From contig NZ_CP102355.1 of NCBI RefSeq assembly GCF_009696685.2, positions 1 to 64,000 of the forward strand: a stretch of 64,000 nucleotides of DNA, written 5' to 3'. Each line of letters starts with the position of its first letter. Within the stretch, counting starts at the first letter, position 1. A program made the translations under genes and the position numbers. The notes under the pieces are model-generated. The model worked only from the letters and a program-made list of their open reading frames with translations. It did no database searches and had not been told where the DNA came from. Below, piece after piece: positions 44,311 through 54,195 of this stretch. This DNA comes from Paracoccus sp. SMMA_5_TC (GTDB lineage Bacteria > Pseudomonadota > Alphaproteobacteria > Rhodobacterales > Rhodobacteraceae).

Positions 44311-45898
44311 TACGACCGTCGGTGCGCGCCTCGAAATCGGGGCCCTGCCTGGCCAGATATTCAGCCAGCACATCGGCCAGATCGGGACCAAAATCATAGG
44401 CGTTCATGGCCTTGTCGGCAAACACCTTGTAGCCATCGCCGCCGCTTCGCATGTAATTGTGCGACACCACGCCATAGACGGCCTGCGGGTCGATCGGCAC
44501 CCAGTCATTGCCGTTGCGCACCTGAACCTCGCTGATGCGGTTTCCTGCCGGCGCGCCAGTGTCCAGAGTGTAGCGCAGTCCCGCCACCTGGGCGAAACGG
44601 CCAGCACCCTCCTCGATCTGGCTGGCGCCGTTTTCCAGCGCGGCGACGACATCTTCGCCCTTCAACTGAAAGGTGGACAGCGTGTTCTGGAAAGGCAGCA
44701 CGGAAAGCACATCCCCCATCGTCACCTCGCCCGCATCGATCGAGGCACGCAGGCCGCCGCCGTTCTGGATCGCGATGGTGATGCCCTGATCGCGCACCCG
44801 TGCCAGCATCGCATCGGCGACCAGGCTGCCCATCGCGCACTCGCGCACCCGGCAATTGCTGCGGTCGCCATCGATGGGCGCCTTGATCTCGGCCACACGC
44901 TTCTGCTTCAGCGCCTCGATCGGGGCGGCCATCTCCTTGACCCGCGCCGCCAGCTTCGGATCCGGCTCGACCGAACTGTCCAGCAGGATCGGCTGACCCT
45001 CGGCGCGTATCAGCTTGCCATCATCGTCCCATGTCAGCACCAGATGGCCAAGATACTTGCCATAGGCATAGGCCTGAGCCACCGGAACGTCCACGCCATC
45101 GGCGTTCTTGACCATGGTCGGATACGCGCCCTCGGCGCCCTCGAACTGACCCAGCAAGGTATGGCTGTGGCCACCGATGACTGCATCAATCCCGGTGACT
45201 TCGGCCGCGACCTGCTGATCGCGCTTGTAGCCGTGATGGGTCAGCGCGATGATCTTGTTGACGCCCGCCTCGGTCAGTTCCTGCACATCACCGCGCAGGC
45301 TTTCCATGTCGTCCATGAAGATGACCTTGTCGCCCGGCGATGCGGTCTCGGGCGTATCCATAGCCAGAGCAGAGACAATTCCGATCTTTTCCCCACCGAC
45401 ATCAAGCGTCAGCTTGTCGCCGATCTTGCCGTTAAGCTCGGGCGATTGCGACAGGTCGAGGTTGCCCGAAATCACCGGAAACCTGACGCCCTCGGCCAGA
45501 ATCTGCAGCCCCTCGGGGCCATCGTCGAATTCGTGATTGCCCACGGCCATGGCGTCAAAGCCGATGGCGTTCATGAACTCGACCGTGTCCTTGCCCTTGT
45601 AGGTGGTGTAGAAAAGGCTGCCCTGATACTGGTCGCCAGCATCCAGAACAATCACGTTCTGCCCCTCGGCCTTCAGACTGTCGCGCAATTCGTTGATCTT
45701 GGTGGCCAGACGGGCCACACCGCCGAAACATTCGTTCTTGGCCTCGGTTTCGGCGTCGCAGGTGCTGTCGTATTTGTTGATCGGTTCGATGCGGCTGTGA
45801 AAATCGTTTATGTGCAGCACGTGCAGCGTGTATTCCGCCTGCGCCGCACCCGTCGACAGGGCCAGCATCGCCGCCGAGACCAATAGCCAGCGTTTCAT
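44297..45898 (-). CDS. Periplasmic 5'-nucleotidase / 2',3'-cyclic phosphodiesterase family
   Basis: This 533-residue exported metallophosphoesterase would release phosphate and nucleosides from external nucleotides. It has a signal peptide (1-21, ending GAAQA). The dimetal site is in HINDFHSRIEP, DAGDQYQG, GNHEFD and GGHSH, and the C-terminal 5'-nucleotidase domain holds QNGGGLRASIDAG and the substrate-stacking region near SHNYMRSGGDGY. The ATG at 45898 places the signal peptide properly. Exact substrate specificity is not certain. Confidence 0.9.
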   Translation of the reverse strand: MKRWLLVSAAMLALSTGAAQAEYTLHVLHINDFHSRIEPINKYDSTCDAETEAKNECFGGVARLATKINELRDSLKAEGQNVIVLDAGDQYQGSLFYTTYKGKDTVEFMNAIGFDAMAVGNHEFDDGPEGLQILAEGVRFPVISGNLDLSQSPELNGKIGDKLTLDVGGEKIGIVSALAMDTPETASPGDKVIFMDDMESLRGDVQELTEAGVNKIIALTHHGYKRDQQVAAEVTGIDAVIGGHSHTLLGQFEGAEGAYPTMVKNADGVDVPVAQAYAYGKYLGHLVLTWDDDGKLIRAEGQPILLDSSVEPDPKLAARVKEMAAPIEALKQKRVAEIKAPIDGDRSNCRVRECAMGSLVADAMLARVRDQGITIAIQNGGGLRASIDAGEVTMGDVLSVLPFQNTLSTFQLKGEDVVAALENGASQIEEGAGRFAQVAGLRYTLDTGAPAGNRISEVQVRNGNDWVPIDPQAVYGVVSHNYMRSGGDGYKVFADKAMNAYDFGPDLADVLAEYLARQGPDFEARTDGRITVK

Positions 45899-46031
45899 TC
45901 CGTTTCCTCTTGTCACGACCATGGGGACAAGGGGCAGATTGGGCGAAGCGGCCGGACAGGTCAATCAACCGCGTTGCCCTGGCGGCATCTTGCCGCTTGA
46001 CGCCTCGCTGCATGGGCCGCATGAACCGGGC

Positions 46032-46364
46032 ATGCTGATCTACAAGGTTTTCCGTCCGGCCGAGTTTGCGGCCCTCGAACAGCACGGCAGCAGTCGCGGC
46101 TCGGCCGCGGATCTGGCTGACGGCTATATTCATCTGTCCACCGCCGGCCAGCTGCCCGGCACCCTGGCCCGCCATTTCGCCGGCGAAACGCCTTTGCATC
46201 TGCTTGCGCTGGACAGCCAGAGCCTTGCCGAACTGCGGTGGGAGCCATCGCGCGGCGGCGATCTGTTCCCCCATCTTTACCGGGAACTGCGCCAGCAGGA
46301 CATCGCCTTCAGCCGCGTCCTGACCCTGGGACCGGATGGCCACGACATCGGAGCGCTGCCATGA
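46032..46364 (+). CDS. DUF952 family protein
   Basis: This 110-residue protein belongs to DUF952. It starts [14 protein letters not shown] and has the conserved [10 protein letters not shown] motif and [19 protein letters not shown]. Function is unknown; the fold is related to ADP-ribosyl-type domains, which is only weak evidence. It overlaps pyrD by four bases (ATGA) and is cotranscribed with it. Confidence 0.85.
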   Translation: MLIYKVFRPAEFAALEQHGSSRGSAADLADGYIHLSTAGQLPGTLARHFAGETPLHLLALDSQSLAELRWEPSRGGDLFPHLYRELRQQDIAFSRVLTLGPDGHDIGALP

Positions 46365-47422
46365 CCACCATTGAACGCCTGGGGCTGGCCGCCCTGCACC
46401 GGCTTGACCCCGAACGTGCGCATGATCTGTCGATTCGGGCATTGCGCCAAGGACTGGTGCCTCTGCACGGGCAGCCTTTCACCTCGGAACGGTTGCGTCT
46501 GGATCTGGCGGGGATGGAGCTGCCCAATCCGGTCGGGCTGGCGGCCGGCTATGACAAGAATGCGCTTGTGATCGACCAACTGGGCCGCGCCGGCTTCGGC
46601 TTTGTCGAGGTGGGGGCGGCGACACCGCGGCCACAGCCGGGCAATCCCCGCCCGCGCCTGTTCCGCCTGACGCGCGACCGCGCCGTCATCAACCGCTTCG
46701 GCTTCAACAACGATGGTGCGCAGGTGATCGCGCGTCGTCTGGCCGGTCGCAAGCCGGGGCCGGTTCCGGTCGGGTTGAACATCGGTGCAAACAAGGACAG
46801 CAGCGACCGCAGCGCCGATTTTGCCGAGGTCGTGCGCACCGCGGGCGCTTTCGTCGATTTCCTGACCGTGAACGTCTCTTCGCCCAATACCGAAAGATTG
46901 CGCGACCTGCAGGGCGCCGAGGCGCTGACCATGTTGCTGCAAAATGTGCTGGACGCGCGCGATGCCCTGGTCAACCGGCCGGCGGTTTTTGTCAAGATCG
47001 CACCGGATCTGGACGACGCCGGGCTGGCCGACATCGCGACCGTGGCGCTGAACCTGCAGCTGGACGGGATCATCGCCACCAACACCACCCTGGCGCGCGA
47101 GGGGCTGGTGTCGGCCCAGGCGGGCGAGGCAGGCGGCCTGTCCGGCGCGCCGCTGTTTCGCAAATCGACCCGGGTGCTGGCGCGGCTTTACCGCGAGACC
47201 GGCGGGCGCATCCCCCTGATCGGGGTGGGCGGGATCAGCTCGGCCGATGAAGCTTGGCAAAAGTTGCGCGCCGGGGCGTCGGCGGTGCAGATCTATTCCG
47301 CGCTGGTCTATCAGGGTTTTTCGCTCGCGGCCCGAATCGCGCAGGATATCGACCAGCGCCTGCAACAGGAACGCATCACGCTGGCAGAACTGACCGGCAG
47401 CGGCCACGCTGACTGGGTCTGA
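46361..47422 (+). CDS. pyrD: Dihydroorotate dehydrogenase (quinone), class 2
   Basis: PyrD oxidises dihydroorotate to orotate in pyrimidine synthesis and passes electrons to quinone. The 353-residue product has the N-terminal membrane-associating helices of class 2 (about 1-40), FMN-binding [10 protein letters not shown], the catalytic Ser in VNVSSPNT, and the FMN phosphate site [11 protein letters not shown]. It is translationally coupled to the DUF952 gene and convergent with cysE, only four bases apart. Confidence 0.95.
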   Translation: MTTIERLGLAALHRLDPERAHDLSIRALRQGLVPLHGQPFTSERLRLDLAGMELPNPVGLAAGYDKNALVIDQLGRAGFGFVEVGAATPRPQPGNPRPRLFRLTRDRAVINRFGFNNDGAQVIARRLAGRKPGPVPVGLNIGANKDSSDRSADFAEVVRTAGAFVDFLTVNVSSPNTERLRDLQGAEALTMLLQNVLDARDALVNRPAVFVKIAPDLDDAGLADIATVALNLQLDGIIATNTTLAREGLVSAQAGEAGGLSGAPLFRKSTRVLARLYRETGGRIPLIGVGGISSADEAWQKLRAGASAVQIYSALVYQGFSLAARIAQDIDQRLQQERITLAELTGSGHADWV

Positions 47423-47426
47423 TTCC

Positions 47427-48266
47427 TCAGAACAGTTCGCTGCGCCCCAAAAGCTGGTTCATGCTGGTCGAGGGTTCGGGACAGCCGGCATCGCCGACGA
47501 TGCGCGCCGGCACCCCGGCCACGGTCTTGCAGGGCGGCACGTCGCTCAGGACCACCGACCCCGCGGCGATACGCGAATGGTGGCCCACATGGATATTGCC
47601 CAGAACCTTGGCGCCAGCACCGATCATCACCCCGTTGCCGATCTTGGGGTGACGGTCGCCGTCCTCCTTGCCGGTGCCGCCCAGCGTCACCGAATGCAGC
47701 ATCGACACGTCATTGCCGACCACCGCAGTTTCCCCGATGACGATGGAATGGGCGTGGTCGATCATCACGCCGGTGCCGATGCGCGCGGCAGGGTGGATAT
47801 CGACGCCGAAAACTTCCGAACAGCGCATCTGCACGAAATAGGCCATGTCCTTGCGATCCTGCTGCCACAGCCAATGGCCTATGCGATAGGCTTGCAGTGC
47901 CTGATAACCCTTGAAGAACAGGATGGGCTGCATCAACCGATGCGTTGCCGGATCACGTTCATAAACCGCCAGCAGATCGGCCTGCGCCGCAGCCGAGAGT
48001 TCCGGGGCACGCGCAAAGGCATCATCGGCAATCTCGCGCAGGATCTGCTCGCTCATCTCGCGCGAACCCAGTTTCAGCGAAAAGCGATAGGCCAGCGCCG
48101 CCTCGAACGTCGCATGATGCAGCAGGCCGGCGTGAATCAGCGCCCCCAGCAACGGCTCGTCCCGGACGGCCACGCGACCTTCGCGCTGAATCCGGCTCCA
48201 GACCGCTTCGCGCGACAGATCGCCGGCGTCGGCCAAAGGCTCGATCAGATCTTTTTGCAGATTCAT
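47427..48266 (-). CDS. cysE: Serine O-acetyltransferase
   Basis: CysE acetylates serine with acetyl-CoA, the committed step to cysteine. The 279-residue product has the N-terminal helical domain (1-140) and a left-handed beta-helix of hexapeptide repeats (about 150-255) with MLHSVTLGGTG and HPKIGNGVMIGAGAKVLG. The C-terminus ends in Phe rather than the Ile that anchors cysteine synthase in E. coli, so complex formation may differ. A perfect 15-bp inverted repeat lies just before its start, between it and the GTA cluster. Confidence 0.94.
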   Translation of the reverse strand: MNLQKDLIEPLADAGDLSREAVWSRIQREGRVAVRDEPLLGALIHAGLLHHATFEAALAYRFSLKLGSREMSEQILREIADDAFARAPELSAAAQADLLAVYERDPATHRLMQPILFFKGYQALQAYRIGHWLWQQDRKDMAYFVQMRCSEVFGVDIHPAARIGTGVMIDHAHSIVIGETAVVGNDVSMLHSVTLGGTGKEDGDRHPKIGNGVMIGAGAKVLGNIHVGHHSRIAAGSVVLSDVPPCKTVAGVPARIVGDAGCPEPSTSMNQLLGRSELF

Positions 48267-48273
48267 CGTGGTT

Positions 48274-48318
48274 CGCCCGTCGGTTTCACACCCCATTCTT
48301 ACCTGAAACCGACGGGCG
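48274..48318 (-). terminator. Perfect 15-bp inverted repeat between the GTA cluster and cysE
   Basis: CGCCCGTCGGTTTCA (48274-48288) and TGAAACCGACGGGCG (48304-48318) form a perfect stem with a 15-base loop. It fills the gap between the last GTA-cluster gene and cysE and ends seven bases before the cysE ATG. No T-run follows on the minus strand. Confidence 0.6.
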
Positions 48319-48327
48319 CGAAAAGTG

Positions 48328-49050
48328 TCAGTCTGGCAGACGCAATTCCCACCAATGCAGCACGACCCGCACCCTTCCAGCCTGGAACTGGCCGCCGGTC
48401 GCGGTCAGTCGCAGCGGCGTGGGTGTCCAGAACACCATGGGGGGCGACAGCAGGCCGCGTGCCCAGGACCCCTGCGCCTTGCCCAGCCCCTGGCCGAACC
48501 GGGTCAGCGACGCGCTGTCGCCGGGGGTGCCCAGCGACCATGATGTCGCGCTGCCGGTGATGGCCTGCACCACCCGCGCCGTCGCCCCGATCACCAGCGC
48601 GCCCGACGGGATCACCATTTCGGTCTCGGCCTGGCCCGCCGCTGTCAGCGTGACATCCTCGACCGCTTGCCGCGCGATCATGCCCGAGCCATGGGCGCCC
48701 AGGGTGACGGCGCCGGCCACCCAGCCGTTGCCGTCATGGACAGCCACCGCCCCCTGATCGATGACAAAGGCGCGCCGTCCGCGCCGCGGCTGAACGAAAA
48801 TCCAGCCGCCATTGGCCGCGATCGCAACCCGTCCCTGCTGTCCCTGCCAGGCATTGACAGGGTTTGCCCCGACCGCCCAGCACTGCCCATCAACTGCTGT
48901 TGCAGGCGGGGCGTTCTGCCCCAATCCTTGCAAAACCAGGTCCACCTGACCGTCGAGACGCAACAGCGCTTCGTTGACCGTCACATGTTTTTGCGCCTGT
49001 GCCGGCATCAGCAGCGGCAGCTCGCAATTGGCGGTGATGCTGTCAGGCAT
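48328..49050 (-). CDS. DUF2793 protein at the end of the GTA cluster
   Basis: This 240-residue protein of the DUF2793 family begins ITANCELPLLMPAQAQKHVTVNEAL, the family signature. It has a repeated beta-rich C-terminal half (from about 100) of the kind seen in tail-fibre or receptor-binding proteins. It starts eight bases inside the end of the tail host-specificity gene, so it belongs to the GTA transcript. The role is inferred to be at the tail tip or fibre; there is no direct evidence of structure. Confidence 0.8.
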   Translation of the reverse strand: MPDSITANCELPLLMPAQAQKHVTVNEALLRLDGQVDLVLQGLGQNAPPATAVDGQCWAVGANPVNAWQGQQGRVAIAANGGWIFVQPRRGRRAFVIDQGAVAVHDGNGWVAGAVTLGAHGSGMIARQAVEDVTLTAAGQAETEMVIPSGALVIGATARVVQAITGSATSWSLGTPGDSASLTRFGQGLGKAQGSWARGLLSPPMVFWTPTPLRLTATGGQFQAGRVRVVLHWWELRLPD

Positions 49051-52000
49051 TGAACTCACTCCTTGCATAGGGACCAGGCCCGAAGGTTTCGGAAATTTGA
49101 GCGACCTCGACGGCATAGGGGCCGCCCGCCCGCGCCAGCGCCCAGGGCGCAGGCGGGATCGTCCAGCGCGGCTCGGCCACGATGGCCTGAGCCAGCACCG
49201 AGCCGTTCTGGATCAGGCGCACGCTATAGCGTTCGCCAGCCTCGCCCAATGGCACGTCCAGCCCGTCCCAATCGTCGCCCTGAACGCGGGTGCGACGGAT
49301 CCAGGTGACCAGGCCGTCCTGAACGCGCAGGTGGCATGGCGTCAACGGCCGCAGCCCCGCACCCCGAAACGCAGCCGACGCGGCGCGATAACTGTCATCG
49401 CCGGGTGGACGCGCTGAGGGCCCAATGCGCCAGTGCCGGATCTGATTGCGCGCCGAAGGCGACAGATCGACCTGGCGCGCAGCACCGTCCAGCAGCACGA
49501 CGCGACTGCCCGCAGGCCAGACCTCGGGCATGAAGGCATCGGTGCCGGCCTGACCGCGCAGACGCATGGCGATTTCCCATTCGCCGGTTGCCACAAGCCG
49601 TGCTTCGGCAAACTGGAACAGTTCCCAGCCTTCGGGGGTGCCATCGCCGATGGCCATCAGATTTGCGCCGGACAACAGCGCCTGCTGGTTGGCCGATTCC
49701 AGAACGCCCCCCTTGATGCGCAGCCGCAGCGGTGCGCCGCGATCCCAGACACCGGGCCTCGCGGCGGCCAGCGGACTGGTGGTCACCCCGATGATAGAAC
49801 GGCGCGCGATGGTGGTATTCAGCGCATAGCCACCCTGCTGGGTTGCCGACATCCATACTGCAGCCGCTCCCGGCCATGGCGTCGCCGTCACCGCCAGATA
49901 GGGCGCGTGGGGCTCTTCGTCCCCGCGCAGCAACGGCAGGTCCAGAAACACCGGCAGCATCGGCACCGGCGGCACGAATGGCCGGATCGGGGCATCCTCG
50001 AGGCTCGTCCCGGTCACACGATAGGGGCCGGGTTCGACCCGAACCGTATCGAGGATGATCGCCCCTGCGCGCTCGACCCGGTCGATCCGCCACAGCCGGC
50101 TGTCGCTTTGCCCGTGTGATAGCCGCAGCACCTGCCCAGGGACCAGATTGCCCCGCGACGGCGGCAAGGCCAGGCGTAAAGTTTCACGGGCAATGCCGCT
50201 TTCGGCGAGCCACCGCTGAGCCAGCGCCTGACCTTCGGCACGCGTCAGCGCCATGGGCAGCTCGCTATCCGCAACAGAGAGAAATGCGCCTCCAGGCTGG
50301 CTGGCCTCGGTGGTGCGCAGCGCATAATCGCCACCCGCCTCGACATGACTCAGCCGGATGCGACCAGCGATGTCGGCATCGGGCATGCGCGTGATCTCGG
50401 GGCCCGACAGGTCTTCGGCCATGGCCAGATCATCGGCACCCAGGTTGATGTCTGCCCGACCTGTGCGCATGACGAACCGCAGGACGCCATCGCTTTCGAC
50501 CGCATCAAACCCATGCGTCACCATTAGCGCCTGCAAGGCCGCGCGGCCGGATTCGCCGCCGTTCAGCACGTAACCCCGAACCAAGCCCGACAGCGCGCTG
50601 GCATCATGGGCGCGCACCCCGGCCTCGGTGCAGATTTCCGATACCACGTCCTCCAGCGGCACGGCGCCCGCACGCCCGTTAAGCCAGTGGCCGCGTTGCC
50701 AGGCCGGACCGTCCGACCACAGATCGGTGCGCGCAGGAAACGCCGGGAACGGCCGCGCGTCCCAGCACCAGACATGGGCGCGGGATACGTCGACCATGCG
50801 CCCGGCAGGCATGCGCGCGCTGGCCGCGCAGGGGGGATTGTTGCGCAGGTCCGACCAGTATTCGGTCATCGCCCGCACATAGGCAGCCTGCATCGCATCG
50901 TCCCGCCGGCCCTCGGAGAAGTAGGGCAGCATCGATTCCGAACTCATCGCGTCCAAGAACTTGTTGGGTTGGTTCGTGCCCTTGTCCAGCGCCGCGCATC
51001 CCATCTCGGTAAACCATATGGGCTTCGAGCGCGGCACCCAGGCCGTCGCTTGCGCCTGCCGCACGCCGCCGATGCGGTTGTGATGCGGGTTCTGCCACCA
51101 GTTCCGAATGTCCTTGTAACGCCACAACCAATGTTCGTGATGGGCGCCGTCACGGATCGGGGTCCGGACCTGGGCCTGACGGTCGGCCTCGGTCGCATAA
51201 TACCAGTCGTAGCCTTCGCCCCCGGCGACATTGGCACGCAGATAATCCGGGTTGTCGATGCGGCCCCAATGCGCGTCCAGATGATCTTCGCCATCGCGCC
51301 AGTCCGACAGCGGCATGTAGTTGTCGATGCCGATATAGTCGATGTTGTCATCGGCCCACAGCGGGTCCAGATGGAAATAGGCATCGCCATTGCCCGGCTG
51401 ATAGCCGAAATACTCCGACCAGTCGGCGGCATAGCTCAGCTTGACCTGTGGCCCCAGAATGGCACGCACATCCGCCGCCAGCCGCCGAAGATGTTCCACG
51501 GCAGGAAAGCTGCGACCTTCGGCCATGATCTGGGTCAGGCCGACCATTTCCGAACCGATCAGAAAACTGTCGATGCCACCGGCGCGTGCGCACAGGTGCG
51601 CATAATGCAGGATGAAGCGACGATACGACCATTCGTCTGGGCCCTGATAGACCAGACTGTCCCCCTGCCAGACGAAGTCGCCGGCCTCGGCCGCACCAAA
51701 GAAACGATCGACCTCGGCCCGCGCGGCGGCGGTTCCAAAGGGCGTGCCGGGCCGACCAGGGGCCACGCTGGTGGTGATGCGCCCGCGCCAGGGCATCACC
51801 GGCTGACTGGTGGCGCCGGTCCAGGGATCGGGCCGCAGGTTTCCGGCCAGCTGCTCCATCAGGATAAAGGGATAGAACACTGCCTTGCGACCGCTGTCGG
51901 CAATCGCCCGCAGCGCCTGAATGACCGCGCCGTCGGCGGGCGTGCCGCCATAGATCGGCCGCCCGCCGACGCGGGCCACCTCGGTCGCGGCATCGCGGCC

Positions 52001-52933
52001 GATTCCGCCCGCGCGCCACGCCATTTCGCGCCCGTCGCGGCCGGCATCCTCGACCTTGGGACGGACGGTGCAATGCCCCACCCGCATGTCATCGCCGAAC
52101 CACGACACCACCAGCGACACCGACCCCACGCGCGGCAGTTCGCGCCCCAACGTCCGCAACGAGGCCTCGAAATCCGTGCGCCCCAGCGCGGTGTTGCGAT
52201 TGACGATCGCGGTTTCGCCCAGGCCCAGATCATAGCTGACGGCCGAGGTCGCCAGCGAATATTCGCCCGTTCCCGGGATCATCGCCACCGCCTGCACCTG
52301 ACGCGACAGGCCACGCCCAGCCTTGGCCGCGCGGGTAACCTCGAACGAAAGCTGCGGGACGCGATTGCCCCATTTCTCCAGCGCCAGGTCCTCCATCACG
52401 ACATAGGCCAGACCGCGATATGCTGGCGCCTCGTCGCCTTCCTGGGCAGCGATGGCCGGGTCTGGCAACTGGGTTTCGTCGCCAAGGTAGACGCGCAGGT
52501 TCAGATCATCGGGCGAAACTTCCTCGCCGTCGGCCCAGATGCGCCCGACGCCCAGAATCGGGCCTTCGCACAGGGCCAGCGCAAAGCTCAGTCGATAACT
52601 GATTTCTGTGACCGAGGTCGATGTGCCCTTGCCGCCACCATGCTTGCGCTGAACCTCTTGCAACGGACCGGCCCAGATGGCGTGACCGGGCACGCGCATC
52701 TGTCCCCACAAGCGGGGGATAGGGGTGCCTTCGCCTGCGGTCTGAATGCGGATGCGGTCCAGCCGGCCGGTTTCCACCGCCTTGGACCCCGCGCCCAGCA
52801 GGCGCTGATCGATGACCCGCCCCAGCGTCGCCCCGACCGCCCGCCCGATCACCGCCCCGGACAGCCCCAGCACGGTGCCGCCAAAGCCAGCCCCCAAAGA
52901 TGCACCGGCCGCAGCCAGCAGAATCGTCGCCAT
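49043..52933 (-). CDS. GTA tail tip / host-specificity protein (orfg15-like)
   Basis: This 1296-residue protein is the largest GTA component and corresponds to RcGTA g15. The N-terminal hydrophobic region (about 1-40) is followed by beta-rich tail domains. A TIM-barrel-like domain lies at about residues 430-740, with acidic residues in IGIDNYMPLSDW and IWFTEMGCAALD that resemble glycoside hydrolase sites. A phage tail-3 domain and C-terminal beta domains complete it. It starts 18 bases after g14 and overlaps the DUF2793 gene. It probably contacts the recipient cell envelope. Confidence 0.93.
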   Translation of the reverse strand: MATILLAAAGASLGAGFGGTVLGLSGAVIGRAVGATLGRVIDQRLLGAGSKAVETGRLDRIRIQTAGEGTPIPRLWGQMRVPGHAIWAGPLQEVQRKHGGGKGTSTSVTEISYRLSFALALCEGPILGVGRIWADGEEVSPDDLNLRVYLGDETQLPDPAIAAQEGDEAPAYRGLAYVVMEDLALEKWGNRVPQLSFEVTRAAKAGRGLSRQVQAVAMIPGTGEYSLATSAVSYDLGLGETAIVNRNTALGRTDFEASLRTLGRELPRVGSVSLVVSWFGDDMRVGHCTVRPKVEDAGRDGREMAWRAGGIGRDAATEVARVGGRPIYGGTPADGAVIQALRAIADSGRKAVFYPFILMEQLAGNLRPDPWTGATSQPVMPWRGRITTSVAPGRPGTPFGTAAARAEVDRFFGAAEAGDFVWQGDSLVYQGPDEWSYRRFILHYAHLCARAGGIDSFLIGSEMVGLTQIMAEGRSFPAVEHLRRLAADVRAILGPQVKLSYAADWSEYFGYQPGNGDAYFHLDPLWADDNIDYIGIDNYMPLSDWRDGEDHLDAHWGRIDNPDYLRANVAGGEGYDWYYATEADRQAQVRTPIRDGAHHEHWLWRYKDIRNWWQNPHHNRIGGVRQAQATAWVPRSKPIWFTEMGCAALDKGTNQPNKFLDAMSSESMLPYFSEGRRDDAMQAAYVRAMTEYWSDLRNNPPCAASARMPAGRMVDVSRAHVWCWDARPFPAFPARTDLWSDGPAWQRGHWLNGRAGAVPLEDVVSEICTEAGVRAHDASALSGLVRGYVLNGGESGRAALQALMVTHGFDAVESDGVLRFVMRTGRADINLGADDLAMAEDLSGPEITRMPDADIAGRIRLSHVEAGGDYALRTTEASQPGGAFLSVADSELPMALTRAEGQALAQRWLAESGIARETLRLALPPSRGNLVPGQVLRLSHGQSDSRLWRIDRVERAGAIILDTVRVEPGPYRVTGTSLEDAPIRPFVPPVPMLPVFLDLPLLRGDEEPHAPYLAVTATPWPGAAAVWMSATQQGGYALNTTIARRSIIGVTTSPLAAARPGVWDRGAPLRLRIKGGVLESANQQALLSGANLMAIGDGTPEGWELFQFAEARLVATGEWEIAMRLRGQAGTDAFMPEVWPAGSRVVLLDGAARQVDLSPSARNQIRHWRIGPSARPPGDDSYRAASAAFRGAGLRPLTPCHLRVQDGLVTWIRRTRVQGDDWDGLDVPLGEAGERYSVRLIQNGSVLAQAIVAEPRWTIPPAPWALARAGGPYAVEVAQISETFGPGPYARSEFNA

Positions 52934-52951
52934 TGCGCCTTGTCCTTCTTG

Positions 52952-53377
52952 CTACACTGACGGGAATCGAAAGCGCCCGGCGATGCGGGCGCGCCAGGGA
53001 TCCGACAGCGGGCTTTCCACCACCCCATGCCGGTCATAGGCATGGACAAAGCTGGCCCGGCTGCCGGTTTGCGCCAGAATTCCCATATGCTTGGCGATTG
53101 CGCCGGTGCGCATGCGGAACACCAGCACATCGCCCGGCGCCTCACCTTCCGCAGGCACCAGAAAGCGCGCGGCGCCGCGCAACAGCAGCTCCTCGTCGCC
53201 CTGTTCGCCCCAATCGGCGGTATAGGGCGGCAGGCCCTGCGGTTCCGGCCCGCACAGTTCCCGCCACACCCCGCGCACCAGGCCCAGACAATCCGTGCCT
53301 GCACCGCGCGTCGAGGCCTGGTGCACATAGGGTGTTCCGATCCAGCCGCGCGCCAGTTCGACCACGCGCGCCGTCAT
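52952..53377 (-). CDS. GTA NlpC/P60 cell-wall peptidase (orfg14-like)
   Basis: This 141-residue NlpC/P60 cysteine peptidase has Cys30 in GTDCLGLV and His97 in KHMGIL as the catalytic pair. In RcGTA this protein sits in the tail tip and is thought to open peptidoglycan during DNA delivery. The ATG at 53377 is chosen because it gives an ATGA overlap with g13; the frame is open upstream. Confidence 0.92.
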   Translation of the reverse strand: MTARVVELARGWIGTPYVHQASTRGAGTDCLGLVRGVWRELCGPEPQGLPPYTADWGEQGDEELLLRGAARFLVPAEGEAPGDVLVFRMRTGAIAKHMGILAQTGSRASFVHAYDRHGVVESPLSDPWRARIAGRFRFPSV

Positions 53378-54195
53378 CGGTTCACCTGCGGCGCCATTAG
53401 CCAATCTTCGGGCGGCAAGTGCGGAAAACCACGAAAGTTCAGGTAATTCTGAAACTTCATCCGACAGGTTTGCGCCCGCTTGTCGCAACCCGCGATCAAA
53501 CGCACCCGATCACCAGCGGCGGGCGCAACACCCAGACCCGCCCACAGTACCAGCCGGCGCCTACCCCCGGGCAAGGGTTCGTCCGACCGGACCATCGCCT
53601 TCAACCCGGCCGCAGCACCGGACAGGATCGTGATCTGCCCGTCCTTGAACCAGCCGGCGTCATGTCCCGGGACCGAGGCCAGTACCAGTGTCTGATCCTG
53701 TGTCAATTGCTGGATCACGCCGTGGGCCGAATAACCCTCTCGCCCGGTGTCGAAGCCGCATTGGCCGTCGCCCAGCGCCGCCGAGCAGCGGCTGTGATAC
53801 ACCCTGCCCTGCGCACGGTTCAGCGGTTCGGACAGGCCGCGCAGTTCGGCGCGAAATGCGCCGTTGCTGTGGGTGATTTCACCCAACTGGCCACGAAAGA
53901 CCAGGCGCCGCTGGGCCGGGCGTGTCCAGTCCACCTCCCACAGCCGGACATCGGCGCCATCCCAGCGACCGGCCAGCAGATCGGTTTCGGTAATCGCGGC
54001 ATCCGACAGCGCGCCAATCGCCTCGCTGTTGTCCACCGACAGACCCAACCCCTGCACCACAGCCCTCGCCGTCAACCCGCTTTCAGGCCGAAAGGTGATG
54101 CCTTCAAAATTCAGCACCTGGTCGTGGTCGGTAAAGCCCAGCACCATTCCGTCCTGACGCGCGATGGCCCATGCCCTTGCGAGATGCTCGCTCAT
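53374..54195 (-). CDS. GTA tail hub protein, DUF2163 (orfg13-like)
   Basis: This 273-residue DUF2163 protein forms the tail hub. Four cysteines (Cys137, Cys146, Cys237, Cys244) are placed to bind a metal cluster. The RcGTA hub is reported to carry an iron-sulfur cluster, so the set is likely functional. It overlaps both g12 and g14 by four bases. Confidence 0.92.
   Translation of the reverse strand: MSEHLARAWAIARQDGMVLGFTDHDQVLNFEGITFRPESGLTARAVVQGLGLSVDNSEAIGALSDAAITETDLLAGRWDGADVRLWEVDWTRPAQRRLVFRGQLGEITHSNGAFRAELRGLSEPLNRAQGRVYHSRCSAALGDGQCGFDTGREGYSAHGVIQQLTQDQTLVLASVPGHDAGWFKDGQITILSGAAAGLKAMVRSDEPLPGGRRRLVLWAGLGVAPAAGDRVRLIAGCDKRAQTCRMKFQNYLNFRGFPHLPPEDWLMAPQVNR

Noticed and set aside
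50606..52960. A 784-codon plus-strand open frame opposite the GTA g15 gene
   Set aside because: Antisense shadow with no domain; the minus-strand reading matches the GTA tail protein over its whole length.
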